The notes: generated by a model from the letters alone, not told the origin. A DNA stretch of 64,000 nt from Viscum album (GCA_963277665.1 OY728137.1:1171020670-1171084669); one strand, 5' to 3'; shown: positions 36,261 through 49,900, counted from the stretch's first letter. A program made the numbers and translations.

Positions 36261-37400
36261 TGGTTCATAATGCATCTTAGAAAACATCATACTTGATTTA
36301 CTATTATTATATTCTCAATAATATGGAACTGGTTATTCTACGCCTCATATCGTATAAATTCTATTGGCAATTATATGTCTCCATTATGTGTTTTCGATTT
36401 GTTTCAAGGGTGATAAAGGTGTTATTACTCTAGAAAAGATTGGAATGACCCTTCAATATATCCAGCCAACCACAAGAAACACCACACCACAATCATGCTC
36501 TTTTGTGACCCCGAGGATGCACTACCTCTATCATTTCTAGATCCACTACAACTCTAGCCTATGAGATTATGTGTCCCAAAAATAGGGCCTCTCGAATCTA
36601 TAACTGGATGTTCGAGAACATACCATATAGTGTGTGGTCTCATAGTGTATCCAGACCTATCTGTAGGTTTATAGCATTCTCATCCTCTGATGGTGAGTAC
36701 ACTAATACATCATTATTGAAGACCACCATGAAATGATTGAGGTCATCCAATAATATCCTATTCATTAATCCCATTATCATATTTGGTGAATTGGTCACGC
36801 TAAAGGGCATAATAATGAACTTGTAGTGGCCATACTGGTATCAAATTATTTTCTTCAGAATGTCCATATCTCTTACTTGAAAATGATGATATCCTGATCT
36901 AAGGTCGATATTTGTGACCCACTAAACTCTCTTAAGGTGGTTGAAGAGAAAACCAATTTATAGGAGTGGATATATGTTCTTCACAGTCACCTTGTTCAGG
37001 CATTGGAAGTCTACGCATATTCTGAGGCCCACTTTTGTCTTCATGGAAAACAACACCAGGGATACCGATGGTTAAAATCTGGGCCTCATGAATCCATTCT
37101 TCTAGAAGTCCTTATGTTGAACACTCAACTCATGTAGCTCATAAAGATCCATCAGATATATCAGTGTGGTCCCATCCTCAGGTATACATTGATGCAGAGG
37201 TCTACCAAGATACTAGTAGGTATTCCCAAAATATCCTTAGGAAATACATCCTCATACTCGTCCAACACTCCATGAATTATTGGACTCCTCTTGTACAACA
37301 CACCGAGGCTAGGTCTTTCCAATTAGTTTGTGATCGGTTTCACCCTCCACTGAGAATGTTTGTCTTGTGGTTCAAAGGTCCCCTTTTCACCGATGAATGA
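36261..37400 (-). pseudogene. gypsy-3 reverse transcriptase remnant
   Basis: On the minus strand YGHYKFIIMPFSVTNSP (36790-36840) matches the RT motif YGHYEFVVMPFGLTNAP. It is followed by LMNRILLDDLNHFMVVF and FNNDVLVYSP (36687-36716). The latter is the catalytic box, in which FIDD has become FNND, so the first catalytic aspartate is lost. Upstream parts (about 36880-37200) are readable in pieces with several stops. Followed directly by the RNase H. Confidence 0.9.
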
Positions 37401-37760
37401 AAACTTGGTCCCAACCTCATAGACACAGCGCACTGTGCACCTAAAACAATTGATCTAAGCATGGAATGTGGATAAATAGTCCCTACCCAAGATGATGTCA
37501 TAAAACCTCAACACTTGTACATGGAGATCCTAGCTTATTATATCTCCTCGAAGTTTAATCTCACACTTCCAGCACCAGTGTGTTGTCGTTAAATCCCCTG
37601 TTGTAGGAGTATCTAATCCTAAGGATCGAGCCGACGGATCCCCCAGAATCGTAGATCATTTAATGAGGTCATTTTCATGGAAAAAATTGACGGGTAACTT
37701 TGACTATAAGAACATAATATAAGGGTATGAATACATAAAACGTACCTATAATCATTTCTA
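37401..37760 (-). pseudogene. gypsy-3 protease remnant
   Basis: The C-terminal part of the aspartic protease reads DIILGRDYLSTFHA (about 37455-37500), matching DVILGMDWLS..HA of plant gypsy elements, followed by INCFR and FSFIGE. The N-terminal active site should be near 37650, where only a degraded sequence (STILGDPSARS) is seen. Confidence 0.8.
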
Positions 37761-37829
37761 GAGAACTCTAGTCATAAGACTCCATCACTGGAATCTGGCC
37801 TCATCTGTTTCCACCGGCATCCTTAGCCT

Positions 37830-39120
37830 GTGGTGGACCACATGTTGGTGGTGGTGGTAACAACTCAAAATGTTTTCTATTGCTTACCACTCGGCCTGCT
37901 CCCCTGCCACATATGCCACATTTCAGACCACCTAACTCCAGCCTCTTTATCTTCCTTGGGGGTCCCATGATCATCTTCTGATCATTTGTACAATGGGTCA
38001 GGCAGTCAAAATCCAGGTGTCCATGCTCGCTGCATTTTTAGAAACTCTTGTCTCTCTGTTGACCCCATTTACTCTAGGAGCCATGCACAACTGACCTAGT
38101 GTCATGGGGTCATCCACCGAATGGCATGGCCAAGTTGGAAACACCACGTCCACTACTAGCTACTCACTACTGAAGGATCTTCCACCTTATGTCTAATAGA
38201 GGATCCATTTTTCAGTTCATACTCTGCTAAGAATATCTCTACATGAAGGGCAATCTCAAACACTCCAGCCTGATTGGTGATGTTGAGAGACTCCATAGAC
38301 ACCCTGATCTCCCATCGGATTCCCTGCTCAAAGGTCAGGTCCTTGAGTAAAGTGTCCTGAAATATGTCTATGGAGTAGCGAGAGAGGTCTATAAACCTTG
38401 AAAATTAATTAAACACTAGAAGGATTCCATGTTGTAGGTGAAGCATATCCTGGATGTTCACAGAGGACAATGTAGTGTGGAAAAACACCTCTTAAAAATG
38501 CCGCTCAACGATTGTCCTTGTGAGGGACGCCACAACATGCGTCTGGATGGTCAAGCTCCACCATCTCTCTATTGAGCCCTGCAGATGGCTGGTTTCCATG
38601 ATCTCTATCTGGTCATGAAAAGACCTCAGTAAGGGGAAGACCCACGTCACTACCATCATCCAGTCCATAACGATCTGATGATCTATCTCTACCTAGATTC
38701 AAGGAGGTCTCTATCTCCCAAAATTGTGTATGGTGTTGATCCTATGCACATACTATACCTATTAGACCAGTAGTATCTACTAATCAAATAGTGGTGGAAA
38801 TAATGGTCCACCACTCAGCGGGGCCATATCTAGAACTAGTCCCTAAACCAATGCCTCATCGCTAGGCGGTTTGTCTACACGATCACTTATCGAAATCCTA
38901 TCATGATGTATTTATGGAGTTATCCAAAAATATATCATGATGTACCAAATTCATAGCACTAGACTTGGTTAGATGGATCTTATTCATCAAAAATCATTAG
39001 GATACACCAATAAAACCATTGTATTATTGTATAGAGTCGAAAAATAGAATTTTGGGTCTAGGTGTATGGATATGTTGGCCGCCACACGAACACTGGACTC
39101 CCCAAATATGAAAATTGAAC
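37830..39120 (-). pseudogene. gypsy-3 gag remnant
   Basis: The CCHC zinc knuckle of the nucleocapsid reads KCSEHGHLDFDC at about 38002-38040. Its first cysteine codon has become a stop. Upstream on the minus strand, near 38240-38420, the capsid domain gives FSRFIDLSRYSIDIFQ, DLTFEQGIRWEIRV and VFEIALHVEIFLAE. These match the gag pattern FT.LSRF.P....DE, F..GLRP.IR.RV and A...E. Start codon not determined. Several stops. Confidence 0.85.
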
Positions 39121-39192
39121 CTGAAAAATTGTATACTATTGTCCCAAAAAAATCAAAAGACACTCGGTCTCTATGGTTGAACCGAAAACATA

Positions 39193-39200
39193 TGATACCA
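39193..39200 (-). other. gypsy-3 primer binding site
   Basis: TGGTATCA on the minus strand, the first eight bases of the tRNA-iMet-complementary site. It lies three bases after GGGTCATGACG, a likely LTR end (CA mutated to CG), and upstream of gag. Confidence 0.75.
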
Positions 39201-39854
39201 CTTCGTCATGACCCGTCCCTCGGGGCCCATGCCATGACATACCTCAAAACTGCCTCCCAAAGGCCAGTGGTTGGAAACAAAGTATGAAGGTTTAAACTTG
39301 CAATTGGGAGGCATTTTTGTTTTGTACCTAGACACACACAAACACACTACCACATACAATAGATGAAAAAGTAAACAGGCATGCCACTATAAATAACCAT
39401 TGAGTACAAGTAAAACTAAAAGTAAAATGGCCCTAAATACCATCACAATAAAAGACTAACTGGAAGACAAGAAGGTACCAATGAAACCCTAATAGCAATC
39501 TTCGAAAAACCCTACCTAATTTTTAAGTACATAGTAGCTGCTAAAATTTGTATAAGTACATATCGTATTTCTAGTCCCTCTGGTAACCACTATGTCCTAG
39601 GCCACAAAGTCCGCCGTTAAGGCAGTGATCATCTTCACCAGACAAAACATGTGCGGGTGAAGACCGTGTAGGAGCGAGTAACAAAATACTCAGTAGGGAC
39701 CCCAAAATAAAAAGGAAAGATTATAAATAAATCCATAACCAAACCAAAAAACATGATCACCATGAATGATCATGAATCAAGGCATATCGCACCAGGTATA
39801 TTCTAGAGTTGTAATGTAGAACCATTAGTCACATCGTCAAACACATTAGATACT

Positions 39855-40190
39855 GGATAACTCTTCTTCAATGAGTATAGTGGGACTGTCGAGTCACAAA
39901 AAATCCACTTCCCACTAACCTTAGGACTACTCTGGTAGTCATCCCTGATGAGTATCATGTGTATGGTAGGTCACACAGAATCCACTCCCTATCATGGGCA
40001 TGTCAGGTAGCACAAAAGATGCATCCTACTAGTCTATGGACAAGATGCGGTACATATTTTATCCAGTACCATGGGTATTCTGGGCCACACAAAAGCTGCT
40101 CCCAACCATGGGACTACTAGGTCACATAGAATATGATTTCCACTGGGCTATAGTATCCTATCTACATAGTGTCACTCGTCAGCAGTCTTT
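39855..40190. repeat. Minisatellite of about 38 bases in the gypsy-3 LTR
   Basis: Six to eight diverged units built on GTCACACAGAATCCACTCCC followed by CCATGGG and an ACTACTAG-like end. Clearest starts are near 39893, 39970, 40009, 40082 and 40119. Confidence 0.7.
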
Positions 40191-40379
40191 AGGTCTCAGC
40201 AAACCACATGGTTTATCCACATAGAACTCTTGATTGTAGGAGAACCACTCCCCATTCCTTTCATTGAAATTAAACATCCATGAAATCGTCCATAGTATGC
40301 GTCAAAATATCCATGTCTTTAATAGGGTTCTAACTCTACAAATGGATCATCAACCAGACACCCGGTTTGCAAGATATTG

Positions 40380-41180
40380 CTGTTTTTTCAAAAAAATGGG
40401 CCAATTGGGTCTGAGCCCGGGCAGACCCGGTCGGACCGACCCGACCCGGCTCGGGGTCCAGCAACCCGACTAGAGTCTATTGAACCAAACTAGAATAGAA
40501 CCATCCTGGGTCTGGTCCATTGGTTCTTAGGCCTATTGGGCCTTAGTTCCAGCCCGCCGGCCGACTCGATCTGCCAGAGGTGGAATGGTTCGTCGCCCAA
40601 CCGGGACATAGTTGGCAGTCGCGTCCGGCAACCCAACTCAAACTTTTGTTAATGCAAGGTCATTTCCTCCATCCTATAAGCACGATGCGTCCATGGTTGG
40701 TGCTACCTAGCTGGCCAATTCGATCATCCGAAGCTCCACAAATGGTCAAAGACCACGTGCCTCCGAAGAACACAACACACATTTGTTGGCTGCTCCACCG
40801 ACGATGCAGCCCAGCCACATCTGCCTCCACCAGCCATAGGCACACCCTGTGGTCCTTTGCACCATCACAAACCATAATGGCTATGTTGCTCCTCCCAATG
40901 TTCTATTAGGGTGTTCCAAAACTTGGCCGCGGCCGACGGCGTGACGACAAAACATTTTGAGGACCACCGGGTCTGCTTCGGTGCTCCGTTCATCACGACG
41001 ATTATTCCTATGACCTATATGAGATATTTGTTTCCCTGCTAAGGTCTGTAAATTTTATTTCTGCCATTTTGAACATTTTTCAACCACAAAATCACAAGAG
41101 GATGGGCTCGACCATTGTTCATATCCGCTCGTGCCCTCCGCGTTAGAAGATTACAACATCGGAGGCTGGGGTTTCATGTT
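40380..41180. other. GC-rich, CpG-retaining island within the gypsy-3 LTR
   Basis: This segment stands out from the AT-rich surroundings. It has many intact CpG dinucleotides and short GACCCG-type repeats at 40418-40460. Frames are open on both strands (40580-40909 plus, 40660-40875 minus) simply because AT-rich stops are rare. I see no protein family. It is likely the transcribed leader (R/U5) part of the LTR on the minus strand, or a captured host fragment. Confidence 0.55.
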
Positions 41181-44100
41181 TTATCCACAACAAAACAATC
41201 CACACCAAACGTAAATAAACATTACCCTCTTATAATAATAGTCGATCTGCATAGAAAATTATTCATGGTTTGATCTCCATTAATTATTTAAAATGAAAAA
41301 TTCAGAAAACATAAACCAAAACAACCCCTACCTCGAAGCAGTACAACGTTGAAGCGGTCCACCCCCGAAGGTTAAAGATGTTTAAGGTGTTCATTGTTTA
41401 TAGGATCCATTATTCATGGTGAGTCCAATATGTTAATGTCTTGATGGTGTGATAAATTAATTTTTGAGGAGGAAACCTGCCAGTGGTTCATCTGAGAATT
41501 TCCCACCGATTAATTCGCATTTCCCAAATGTGTTATTCCATAAAAACAAAACACTTCACATAGATTCGGTTACACTGCGACGATGTGTCATTTCACTTCA
41601 CTTATAACATAATTACATGTAAAATTAACGATCCATTAAGGATCATCATTTAATGTGCCTCTTCATTACCTCATCTTCGCACTACCTCACAGCCATTCAC
41701 CACTCAATGTTGTGAAAGAAAAATTAAATTTATTTTTTTGTTATTTTATTATTTTACTATAAGTATTAAAAATTATCATTTTCATCTGACCATTTTAGGT
41801 CATTGTTATGTCCTTTCAAGGTGAATCTCAATATTCCAAGCCTCATGGTGCCATTTTATTTTCTATTCAAGAATTTTTTCATGTGTTTGAAAAACACGAT
41901 TTCAAGTTTACTTATGTAAACTGAAAAAATGTTCAGAATTCTGTTTCAGTTTCACTGGGCCTCAGATTCACATATCATCAAAGTGTGTGGTCCCGAAATA
42001 ATTCAATATAATTTATAAAAAATTTATAAAAAAATAGAGATATTATATAATATAAATTAATCATAAAATTTTTAACAAAAAATAATAAAGAAACAATTTT
42101 AAAGATTAAATGACAATAATAAATAATTGAGTGATTATTTAGAAAAAATTTATAAATATATTTATCTTGAATGTGATGTTTATTTATATTCCATAATTTA
42201 GTTAATAACATAGTTCACTCTTTTAAATTCTTGTGGCATTATATATTCAACCCACAGTTTGAAAATTTCATCATAAAAATTTTAACCTCATCATGGAAAT
42301 CATGGTATTGACACTTGAAAATATATTTATTTAAAACCAAAATTTTTAATATAATAAATAATACATATACATTAAAATATATAAATGGAATTATTATGTT
42401 TATGTCATAACTAAGATTCCAAGTAGATGAAAATCAGATATATTTTAAAATATATACATGGATTGAAAATTAATAATTCCCAATAAATAGTAAAGAATGA
42501 TTGAGAACATGGTTAGGAAAATGTAAATGACCACAAAACCACAAAATATGTGTTGGGTGAAAAGACTATCATTTCATGTTAAATGGTCATAATATGACAT
42601 TATTTCTATTTCAGGATTCTTTTCCTAGTGTTGGGGAATTCCATTATCATATAGACTATAAACATGAAGAAATATCCCTTATTAACAAGTATAATTACAT
42701 TCTTCAATCAATTTTCATTACAATCTCATATTTTATTAAGATGATGATCACTGAAGAGAATTTTTTTTTCTAATAATGTAGAATAACATTCTAACAGATC
42801 ACATAATACACCAAATAATAAAAAGTTATTCATATAGTATTTAAAAAATTCAAATTTTTCTCATAATTTAAGATAATAAAGAAAATAATAAATAACACAA
42901 TATTTTATTCATAAAAAATTTCAAAAAAAAAACTATCAATGGATTAACTTTTATAACTCGTTAAATAAATACCCTTATATCCCAAATAATTCCAACAACA
43001 TCAAAATTAATGATTGTTTTAACCTAAAAGGTTCTCTAATACCCATCATGTTACAAATCCAAAGAAATAATAAACTTCTTCATAAATATTCCTTTATATT
43101 AAACCCAATGGTTATATATACCAAATACTAATAAAGAATCTATTAAAATATAATTTATCCCTTCAATATCAAAAAATATTTAATCATGTTTACCAAAATA
43201 TACATAGAAATCATTAAACTACCTAAAATTAATCTAAAAAAAGGTATTTATGATTTTAAACATAATAATATACATAAATATATAATCTCAAAACATTTTT
43301 GGTTTATTCCAAAATCAAACACATATTATTGGTTATCAAAACCCCAATCAATTTTTCACCAAAATATCACCTTATTGCCAAATCACATTTATAGGGAAGG
43401 AGAACAATTCAACATATGTTTCAACTCCATATAGAAAAATTATTTTGAAATATTCTTTAGATGTTTATTTATTCGTATATCTTGGAAGGAATTATGATAC
43501 ATCTTATACAACAATATTTTATATTACTAATACATAAACACATTAATCATTACACTTCAGCAATTAATTTATCATAGGTCTTTACTTAGTCAAGAATTTA
43601 TCCAATGGATTCGTGAATTGACTTCAATAATTACTATATTATCCACACATAATACATTGAAAAAATGGTGTTATATGATTTTTTTTATTCTCTCCCATCC
43701 CCCTATTCATTTTTTCAACAACTACCTAGTCTAGACTCTATTTTCTCAAACATAAAAACCCTTTCAGTTCCACTATCTTACATAATATGGTTCCAAACAC
43801 AATATTATTGACATGCCCAAAATTGAATCTTATTTCTCTTATCACCATTATCATATGTCATCCTTTAAGTAATTTTTATCCACTTCTTTGATGTCTTTAT
43901 ACATTCAGATATTTGATAATTATTAGTTCTTATTTTTGATAGATGGATTGTCTTAATCACAAGAGTTTCATACTTGAGCACATGTTTTGTTAGGTATTTA
44001 TTTTTTTAATTCACCTCACTTCCCTATCACATCAGCTGTTGACTTCATTCATCCAATTTATAGCCATCAAAAAGAAAAAGGGATTCACTGGGATGAGTAC

Positions 44101-46915
44101 TTTTTTTTAAATTCATAGAAAAATGGCAATCCAACATCATTAATGTAAAAACATTTAAATTACTTGTATTTCATCGATTTTTGAAATTATATGCTTCAAA
44201 ATATGATATCCATGATCTTTTTCCTAACATACAATCTTATGGGAATTTTTATTCCCTAAATAATGGATCATACTGAACATTTGAATTTACCAAATCATAT
44301 CCCATGAGGGTGTAAAACCATGTGACTAGAATGACCCATTTTCCTACACCATTTATAGATTGAGTTGAACTCCATACAATTTTTTGATGGTTGCCACTAT
44401 AGTTGCATTTTGTATAGTTCCTCTCCCACATTTAATATCCAAAAAGGGATATATTTTCATGAATACGACATTATATATAATTTAAATAAAATGGGATGTT
44501 TTACTATTAATAGTTTTTCCCCAAGACATTAACTAGAGTTTTTTAATAACAAGAAAAACATAACTATTATTTCCTATTTAACGAAATTTGACAAGCCTTA
44601 TCTTTGTTAAACATTAATTCATGATTTATTAAATAATATTACAATCAATACATCCCATAAAATAGAGAATCCTAATATCATTGGGTAAATAGGTACATTT
44701 TTTAGAAACATATAAATAGTTGGTACATCAACATTATTCAAAACTTCCTTAAAATGATAATAATATTACACCATTATTAAAAAATCATGTGATATCCTTA
44801 GGAAATACCTATGAAAGAGGTGATAAATAAATTAGTGTATGGGAATTAAAACATAACAGGAATAAACTAAAACAATTTACAAAATAAGAATTTAATTGGT
44901 ATAAAATGTTGTACTATGAATAAAAATTTTGAACAATGAGGAGTGATATTTCAGGATAACAAAATGAAACATGTGACTGTGTCAAAAAAATTATACATGA
45001 AGTTGTATAAATTGGTCAAGGATACACTCTAAGACCTCATAACAAGGTGGAAAAAGACCCCTATATTATTTGGTCCCCTACCTAATCCTATATGCGAATT
45101 TTGATTATACTAAATCATTACACAATTCATTGGAGTTCTATATAATTCCTAGTGTTCCTGTAATATTCACATCTTGTACATGCATAAGTGTTTCACATAG
45201 AGCATAGATAATAACAATGAATTTAATCAATATAAACACAAATATATTGGAGATTGGGTTACCAATATGGAATTAAAAAATAAACAAATATTATGTACTT
45301 ATTGGTGTGTTCCATTAATATAAAATTGGGGTATATATTCGTAATAAAATTGTCTTGGCATGAAAAATCGTAATGAAATTTATACAGCATAGTGATGATA
45401 TATAATGATTCAAAAATGAATTAATGAGATTAAAAAATGTAACTATTAAATTTTATTTAAAAATTAATGGAATAAGGATGTGTAAATACATATCATAACA
45501 GTAGGAATAGGAAATCAAAAGTTAAAAAAATAATGAAGATAGAATATAGAGGAGAAAGAGAGGATCCCTTACTAAATTCTGGCGTAGTTGATGATTGATT
45601 AAATTGTAAAATTGGAGGGGATAAATGGTGTTTAATTATTAATATATAAATGTGAATGAATGGGGTAATTATAAATTAATAAAAAATTAACCCATTGTGA
45701 TTCAAATAGCTAGATAGAATGATGGTTCTCAAATTGAAAATAAAAAAGAGATTACCCTTTCCATGAGTGGGTGATTCCAAAAGCTTCTTAAGATCTTTTT
45801 GATACCTTCTTGGAACCTTATGAAGACTATATAGAGCATATAGAATTGTAATTATGTTCTTTATATTATTTTGGAAAAGAGGACAGGGATATTGTGTTGG
45901 TTAATATTTGAAAAGAGAGGACTGTTCTTTATTATTTCCCAAACATTGGTTTTGGACCCTATACAATAAAATAATCCAAACATAAAAACATAAAAAGTTT
46001 TTCACATTTTGTTCTTCTAAATAAAAGTTGATTTAATTAATATATAGGTACATTTTAATAACTCACAAAAACATTACCCTTGGTGATGTGTAATTGAGTC
46101 ATATTCATAAAAAATATTTTTGAAACCCTAAATTATAATATAGGTATTGTAGGATTAAAAAAGGACTTATAAATTTAATAAAGGACCTCAAAATAGCATT
46201 ATTGTGAAGAGGAAACATTAATTAGGTATTGGAGACCATTTATATCAATTATTAGATAACTTTTTGGTCATTATGATTTCATAATATATACTATTCATTT
46301 ATACTGTAATTAATTTTTTCTTGAAAATTAGACGATCTCAGTATCATATTGGAAATTAAACATTGGATAATTTAGAAATTATGAATATAAGAATCATATA
46401 TATATATATTACCAAAATAGTTCAATAAATAAGATAATTTACACTTTTATATATAAATCTATGTTAACTGAAAAAATACTTGTTTTTTACTACAATACTT
46501 TTTTTATCCTTATAAAAATTCCATTTTCACTTCATAAGATAACATTATAAATTATATTTAATATATAATATTTAATAATTATTTATAGATATAAATTATT
46601 TCAAAATCTCACAAATTCATAAATTTTTTTTTCTTATTTAAATTATATATTAGGCTAAATTCAATTTAGGGATTTACAAATAAAAATAATATTTTTAAAT
46701 ATAATAGTTTAAAAAGTCCTTAAAATGTAATCATTATAACACTGAAAATAAAATATAAATATTCACACTATTTGGATTCATTGGATTCTATTTTGGATAT
46801 AAATTTGGTTCAATATTATTAAAACCTTTTGGGTGTGAATTGTATGTTTAAAAAAATTCATTTTTTATAAAATAGTAAATTGGTTAATATAGTAAAACAA
46901 GTATAATTCATGATA

Positions 46916-48348
46916 TGTCTTCTATATTATAAAAGTTATCTAACTGGGCCCTTTGATACAATTAAAGATATATCATAATTAGGTTCATTCCAATATATAT
47001 TATAGTGGACATATGAAGAAAATAATTCTATTCACATTAAGAAACAATATAATTAGAGTAAGAATGATAATAATTTCAATGACAAAGTATACAATAATTA
47101 TGACTAATAAAAAACTAATAATTCTATCATTATGAGAATATATTCATAATAAAATTCAAATTGTATTAACAATGTGATACACAATAAAAAAAATTTATCA
47201 TAATTAAAGTAATTATCATAAATGAAATGCAGATAGAAATAAGAAAATATTTCAATTTCTTTTTCAAATGTAATGATAATTTAATACTAGTGAATTAATA
47301 TAATTACATTAACTCAAAGATAAGTGTATCTAATAATATATGATTAAGGTCCCTTGATTTATAATTTCATAAAATTCTGTAATACCCACACTTTGTTAAT
47401 CCATAGATATGATTATCCACTTCTATCTTCCTATCCCTGAAATCCCTCAATCTAGAAGGTGATTGGATCATCTTTATAGATAGCCTTAGAATCCCTCAAT
47501 ATGATGGATTGGATTTTGCCTTTCTATCCATGAAATCCCTCAATTATATTTACACAATTGGTGTTTCACAAATCATAAATAAACTCTTTGAAGATACAAG
47601 TACAAGGAACATGTGGTTCAGTTTTTGTATAATTTAGTTCTTACATGCATAGTAATAAATGAAATTGAGATCTCTCATTGTTTCTATAGATCATGTACAT
47701 GAGTTTAAGTATTAAAACGTCTATTTATTTATAGGCATGCATCTAAATAGTTATCTTTTGTTTGAGTGACCATATTTTCTTTTCAATTCACAAAGGGAAT
47801 TAGAGACGTAGCTCTTTAGTGATAATATTGTAAATTAAATCATGAAATTATTTTATTATACATGTTTCAATTTTATTCCCATCATCGCTTTTGAAATACA
47901 GTGCTATTTGGTAATAATTAAAATGTTTCAATATGATAGAACACTTTTCCATATTCTAAATTAATGTAGAAGTCAATTATGATGGGTTATTAATATGATG
48001 GATTGTTACTCCAATGGATTTATTTGTCGAATGTAATTAAAATTTTCTTTACGTGTATATATCTTATGGTATCAGTTCCAATTTGAAATCCAATTAGGAC
48101 TTCTGTAAATTTTAATACAGAACAGAAAGAATTTAAAATTATTTGATAATGTGAATCTAAACATGATTGGATTCATTCTCTCTCTATTAGTTTTAATGTA
48201 AGTTTTTTAATACATAAAAATATTTATTCGTAAAAGAAAAGGATTTCCTATATAATAATTATTAAAATAATTATGAAATAAAAGTATTAGATATAATTTA
48301 TTTAACAATGAGTTTGTATTTTTCACAAACAACTTAAATTTTGGGTCA
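46916..48348 (-). repeat. copia-2 3' LTR
   Basis: It matches 55274-56686 throughout. Anchors are ATATCATAATTAGG (46970 and 55329), the recurring AATCCCTCAAT phrases (47440-47540 and 55815-55860), AATACAGAA-AGAA (48113 and 56464), CATGATTGGATTCAT (48161 and 56511) and the terminal GGGTCA/AGGTCA. Plus-strand start TGTCTTC. Confidence 0.88.
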
Positions 48349-48509
48349 AAAATGAATTTTAAACTTCTAATTGTATCTTCACTGAAAATGCAAATCATCA
48401 CCCTAATAGGATCCGATTGGATTGAATTATTGAAACATCTGAGAATCTATTGAATCATATAAATTATTATAAAATTAAACATAATGATTTGAGATTTTGT
48501 GGACTTCAT

Positions 48510-48965
48510 TTAAATATTCCTCATGGATAAATTAATAAATCTAGTAAGGTAAATATTTCTTATGTTGAAAAGATAGTCCAAGGTAAAAACATCATATATA
48601 TTTTGATTAGCTCTATCCACTCTTCTCGGCATACGGAAAACATTCTTCCAAGTTTCTAACACTATATGATCTAGAATAAAATTAGTTATCTTTCTCAGTC
48701 CATCACCTATTCTGAACAATAATTTCCCATGTATTTCTTTTATAATATTTCCATTTATATCTGTTAATTTCTGACTGGGGCAGAAGACATCTCCTTTTTT
48801 GGATATACCATGGAATATAACAGGTCCTTTATATGAAATTTCAGATTTTCTCCCATAAACATTGAAAGAAAACATTTCTTTTCTTTTTTCATTGTGAAAC
48901 ATTTCGTAATCATAAAAATCTTGAACTATGTCTAAGTATAATAGACCATATTTCGGATATGGTTT
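48510..48965 (-). CDS. copia-2 extra 3' ORF (env-like position), 151 codons open
   Basis: It is the longest uninterrupted frame of the window when read stop to stop (KPYPKYGLLYLDIVQDFY up to LSMRNI). The first ATG gives 130 residues (48510-48902). It lies on the coding strand of copia-2, between RNase H and the 3' LTR, where Sirevirus-type elements carry an extra ORF. The segment IVQDFY followed some twenty residues later by SFNVYGRKSEISYKG recalls the V.EFY...F...VYG..I.. pattern of plant-transposon-associated proteins found next to retrotransposons. This assignment is tentative. No signal peptide or membrane segment is evident, so a true envelope protein is unlikely. The protein is basic, and no catalytic motif is seen. 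Both ends are probably cut by stops. Confidence 0.45.
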   Translation of the reverse strand, partial: KPYPKYGLLYLDIVQDFYDYEMFHNEKRKEMFSFNVYGRKSEISYKGPVIFHGISKKGDVFCPSQKLTDINGNIIKEIHGKLLFRIGDGLRKITNFILDHIVLETWKNVFRMPRRVDRANQNIYDVFTLDYLFNIRNIYLTRFINLSMRNI

Positions 48966-49900
48966 CTAAATATATACTGATTCCCATCTATGGAATTTAT
49001 TCATTCATCTCAATGAGGAATAATATTTTTCATATAAGAACAATGATACTTACCTTTTCTGAAGAAAATGAAAATTGTGTAATATTGATTTTGAGTACGA
49101 ACCATTAGATTAGGTATTGGAATGAATTAATTAGACATGAAGAATCAATGTCAGAGACTTAAGGGAAGAAACACTTAACATAGAGTCCATGAATACTACC
49201 ACTCTAAGATAGAGGGGTCCCTTATTTATTGGAAAATTTGAGAAATGGTTCATATTGCAGGATGATCTAACATTCAAGATTTAATATATATTATCTAATA
49301 ATTTATATTGAATCCAAAAAATGATCCTTAAAATATAAATATTAGATGTTTTAAAGGAATGTTTTATCATATTGGGTGAACATTATTAGAAATATTAAAA
49401 CAATTTTAACAAAAAATATTAAGTATAACAATAAATAAGAAAAAATATTAATGAAAATAAAATAGTTTTAAGAGTATTAAAAAAATACCATTTAGTGTGA
49501 AACATTTTATATGAAAAATTGTTCTCCTTTGTTTAAAAAAAGATTTTGTTAATATTTTTTAATATTGAAAAATGTATTGAAAAAAATAATTCAGATTGTT
49601 ATATTTTCTAAATCTGTTTGATAATTTCAATACAATAAATTTACAGAATCCTATTATAATTTAAAATCTGAATGTAATTTAGAATTTGATTGAAATTATA
49701 AATGTAATTAAAATTAAAATATAATTTTAATTCAATATCTAAAAAAATGTAAATCTGATATTTATTTTTCAAATATGAATAAAAGAAAACAGTATTTTTG
49801 AAAGTATATTATGGAAAAATAAATTTTTAATAAAGTGAATAAATATGTATGACCCCTCAAAAAATGAATAACATAATAAAAGGATATTTCTTATATATGA
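48966..49900. other. AT-rich copia-2 segment, no gene seen
   Basis: Between the extra ORF and RNase H. Very AT-rich (49280-49860 especially), stops in all frames, no motif. Confidence 0.5.

Larger units (their letters stand above)
39204..46915 (-). repeat. Presumed gypsy-3 5' LTR, inner part
   Basis: The inner edge is fixed by the primer site. The upper part (44.75-46.9 kb) is the partner of 32.2-34.6 kb. In between lie a minisatellite (39855-40190) and a GC-rich island (40380-41180), which have no visible counterpart in the lower copy. The part 41.97-44.7 kb is AT-rich without recognisable content, so a separate insertion there is possible. If the LTR instead ended near 41972 (GATTCACA), it would be 2.8 kb long. 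Confidence 0.5.

Noticed and set aside
40580..40909. 109-codon frame on the plus strand, and 71 codons on the minus strand
   Set aside because: Open mainly because the island is GC-rich. No domain, both strands open, and the plus frame is opposite to the element's direction.
47430..47545. Three AATCCCTCAAT phrases at intervals, CRISPR-like at first sight
   Set aside because: Too few, unequal spacing, and repeated in the partner LTR at 55811-55870. They are LTR features.
48066..48080. TGGTATCAGTTCC, similar to a primer site
   Set aside because: It lies inside the copia-2 LTR (plus strand), not next to an LTR edge. The same phrase in the partner LTR shows it is ordinary LTR sequence.
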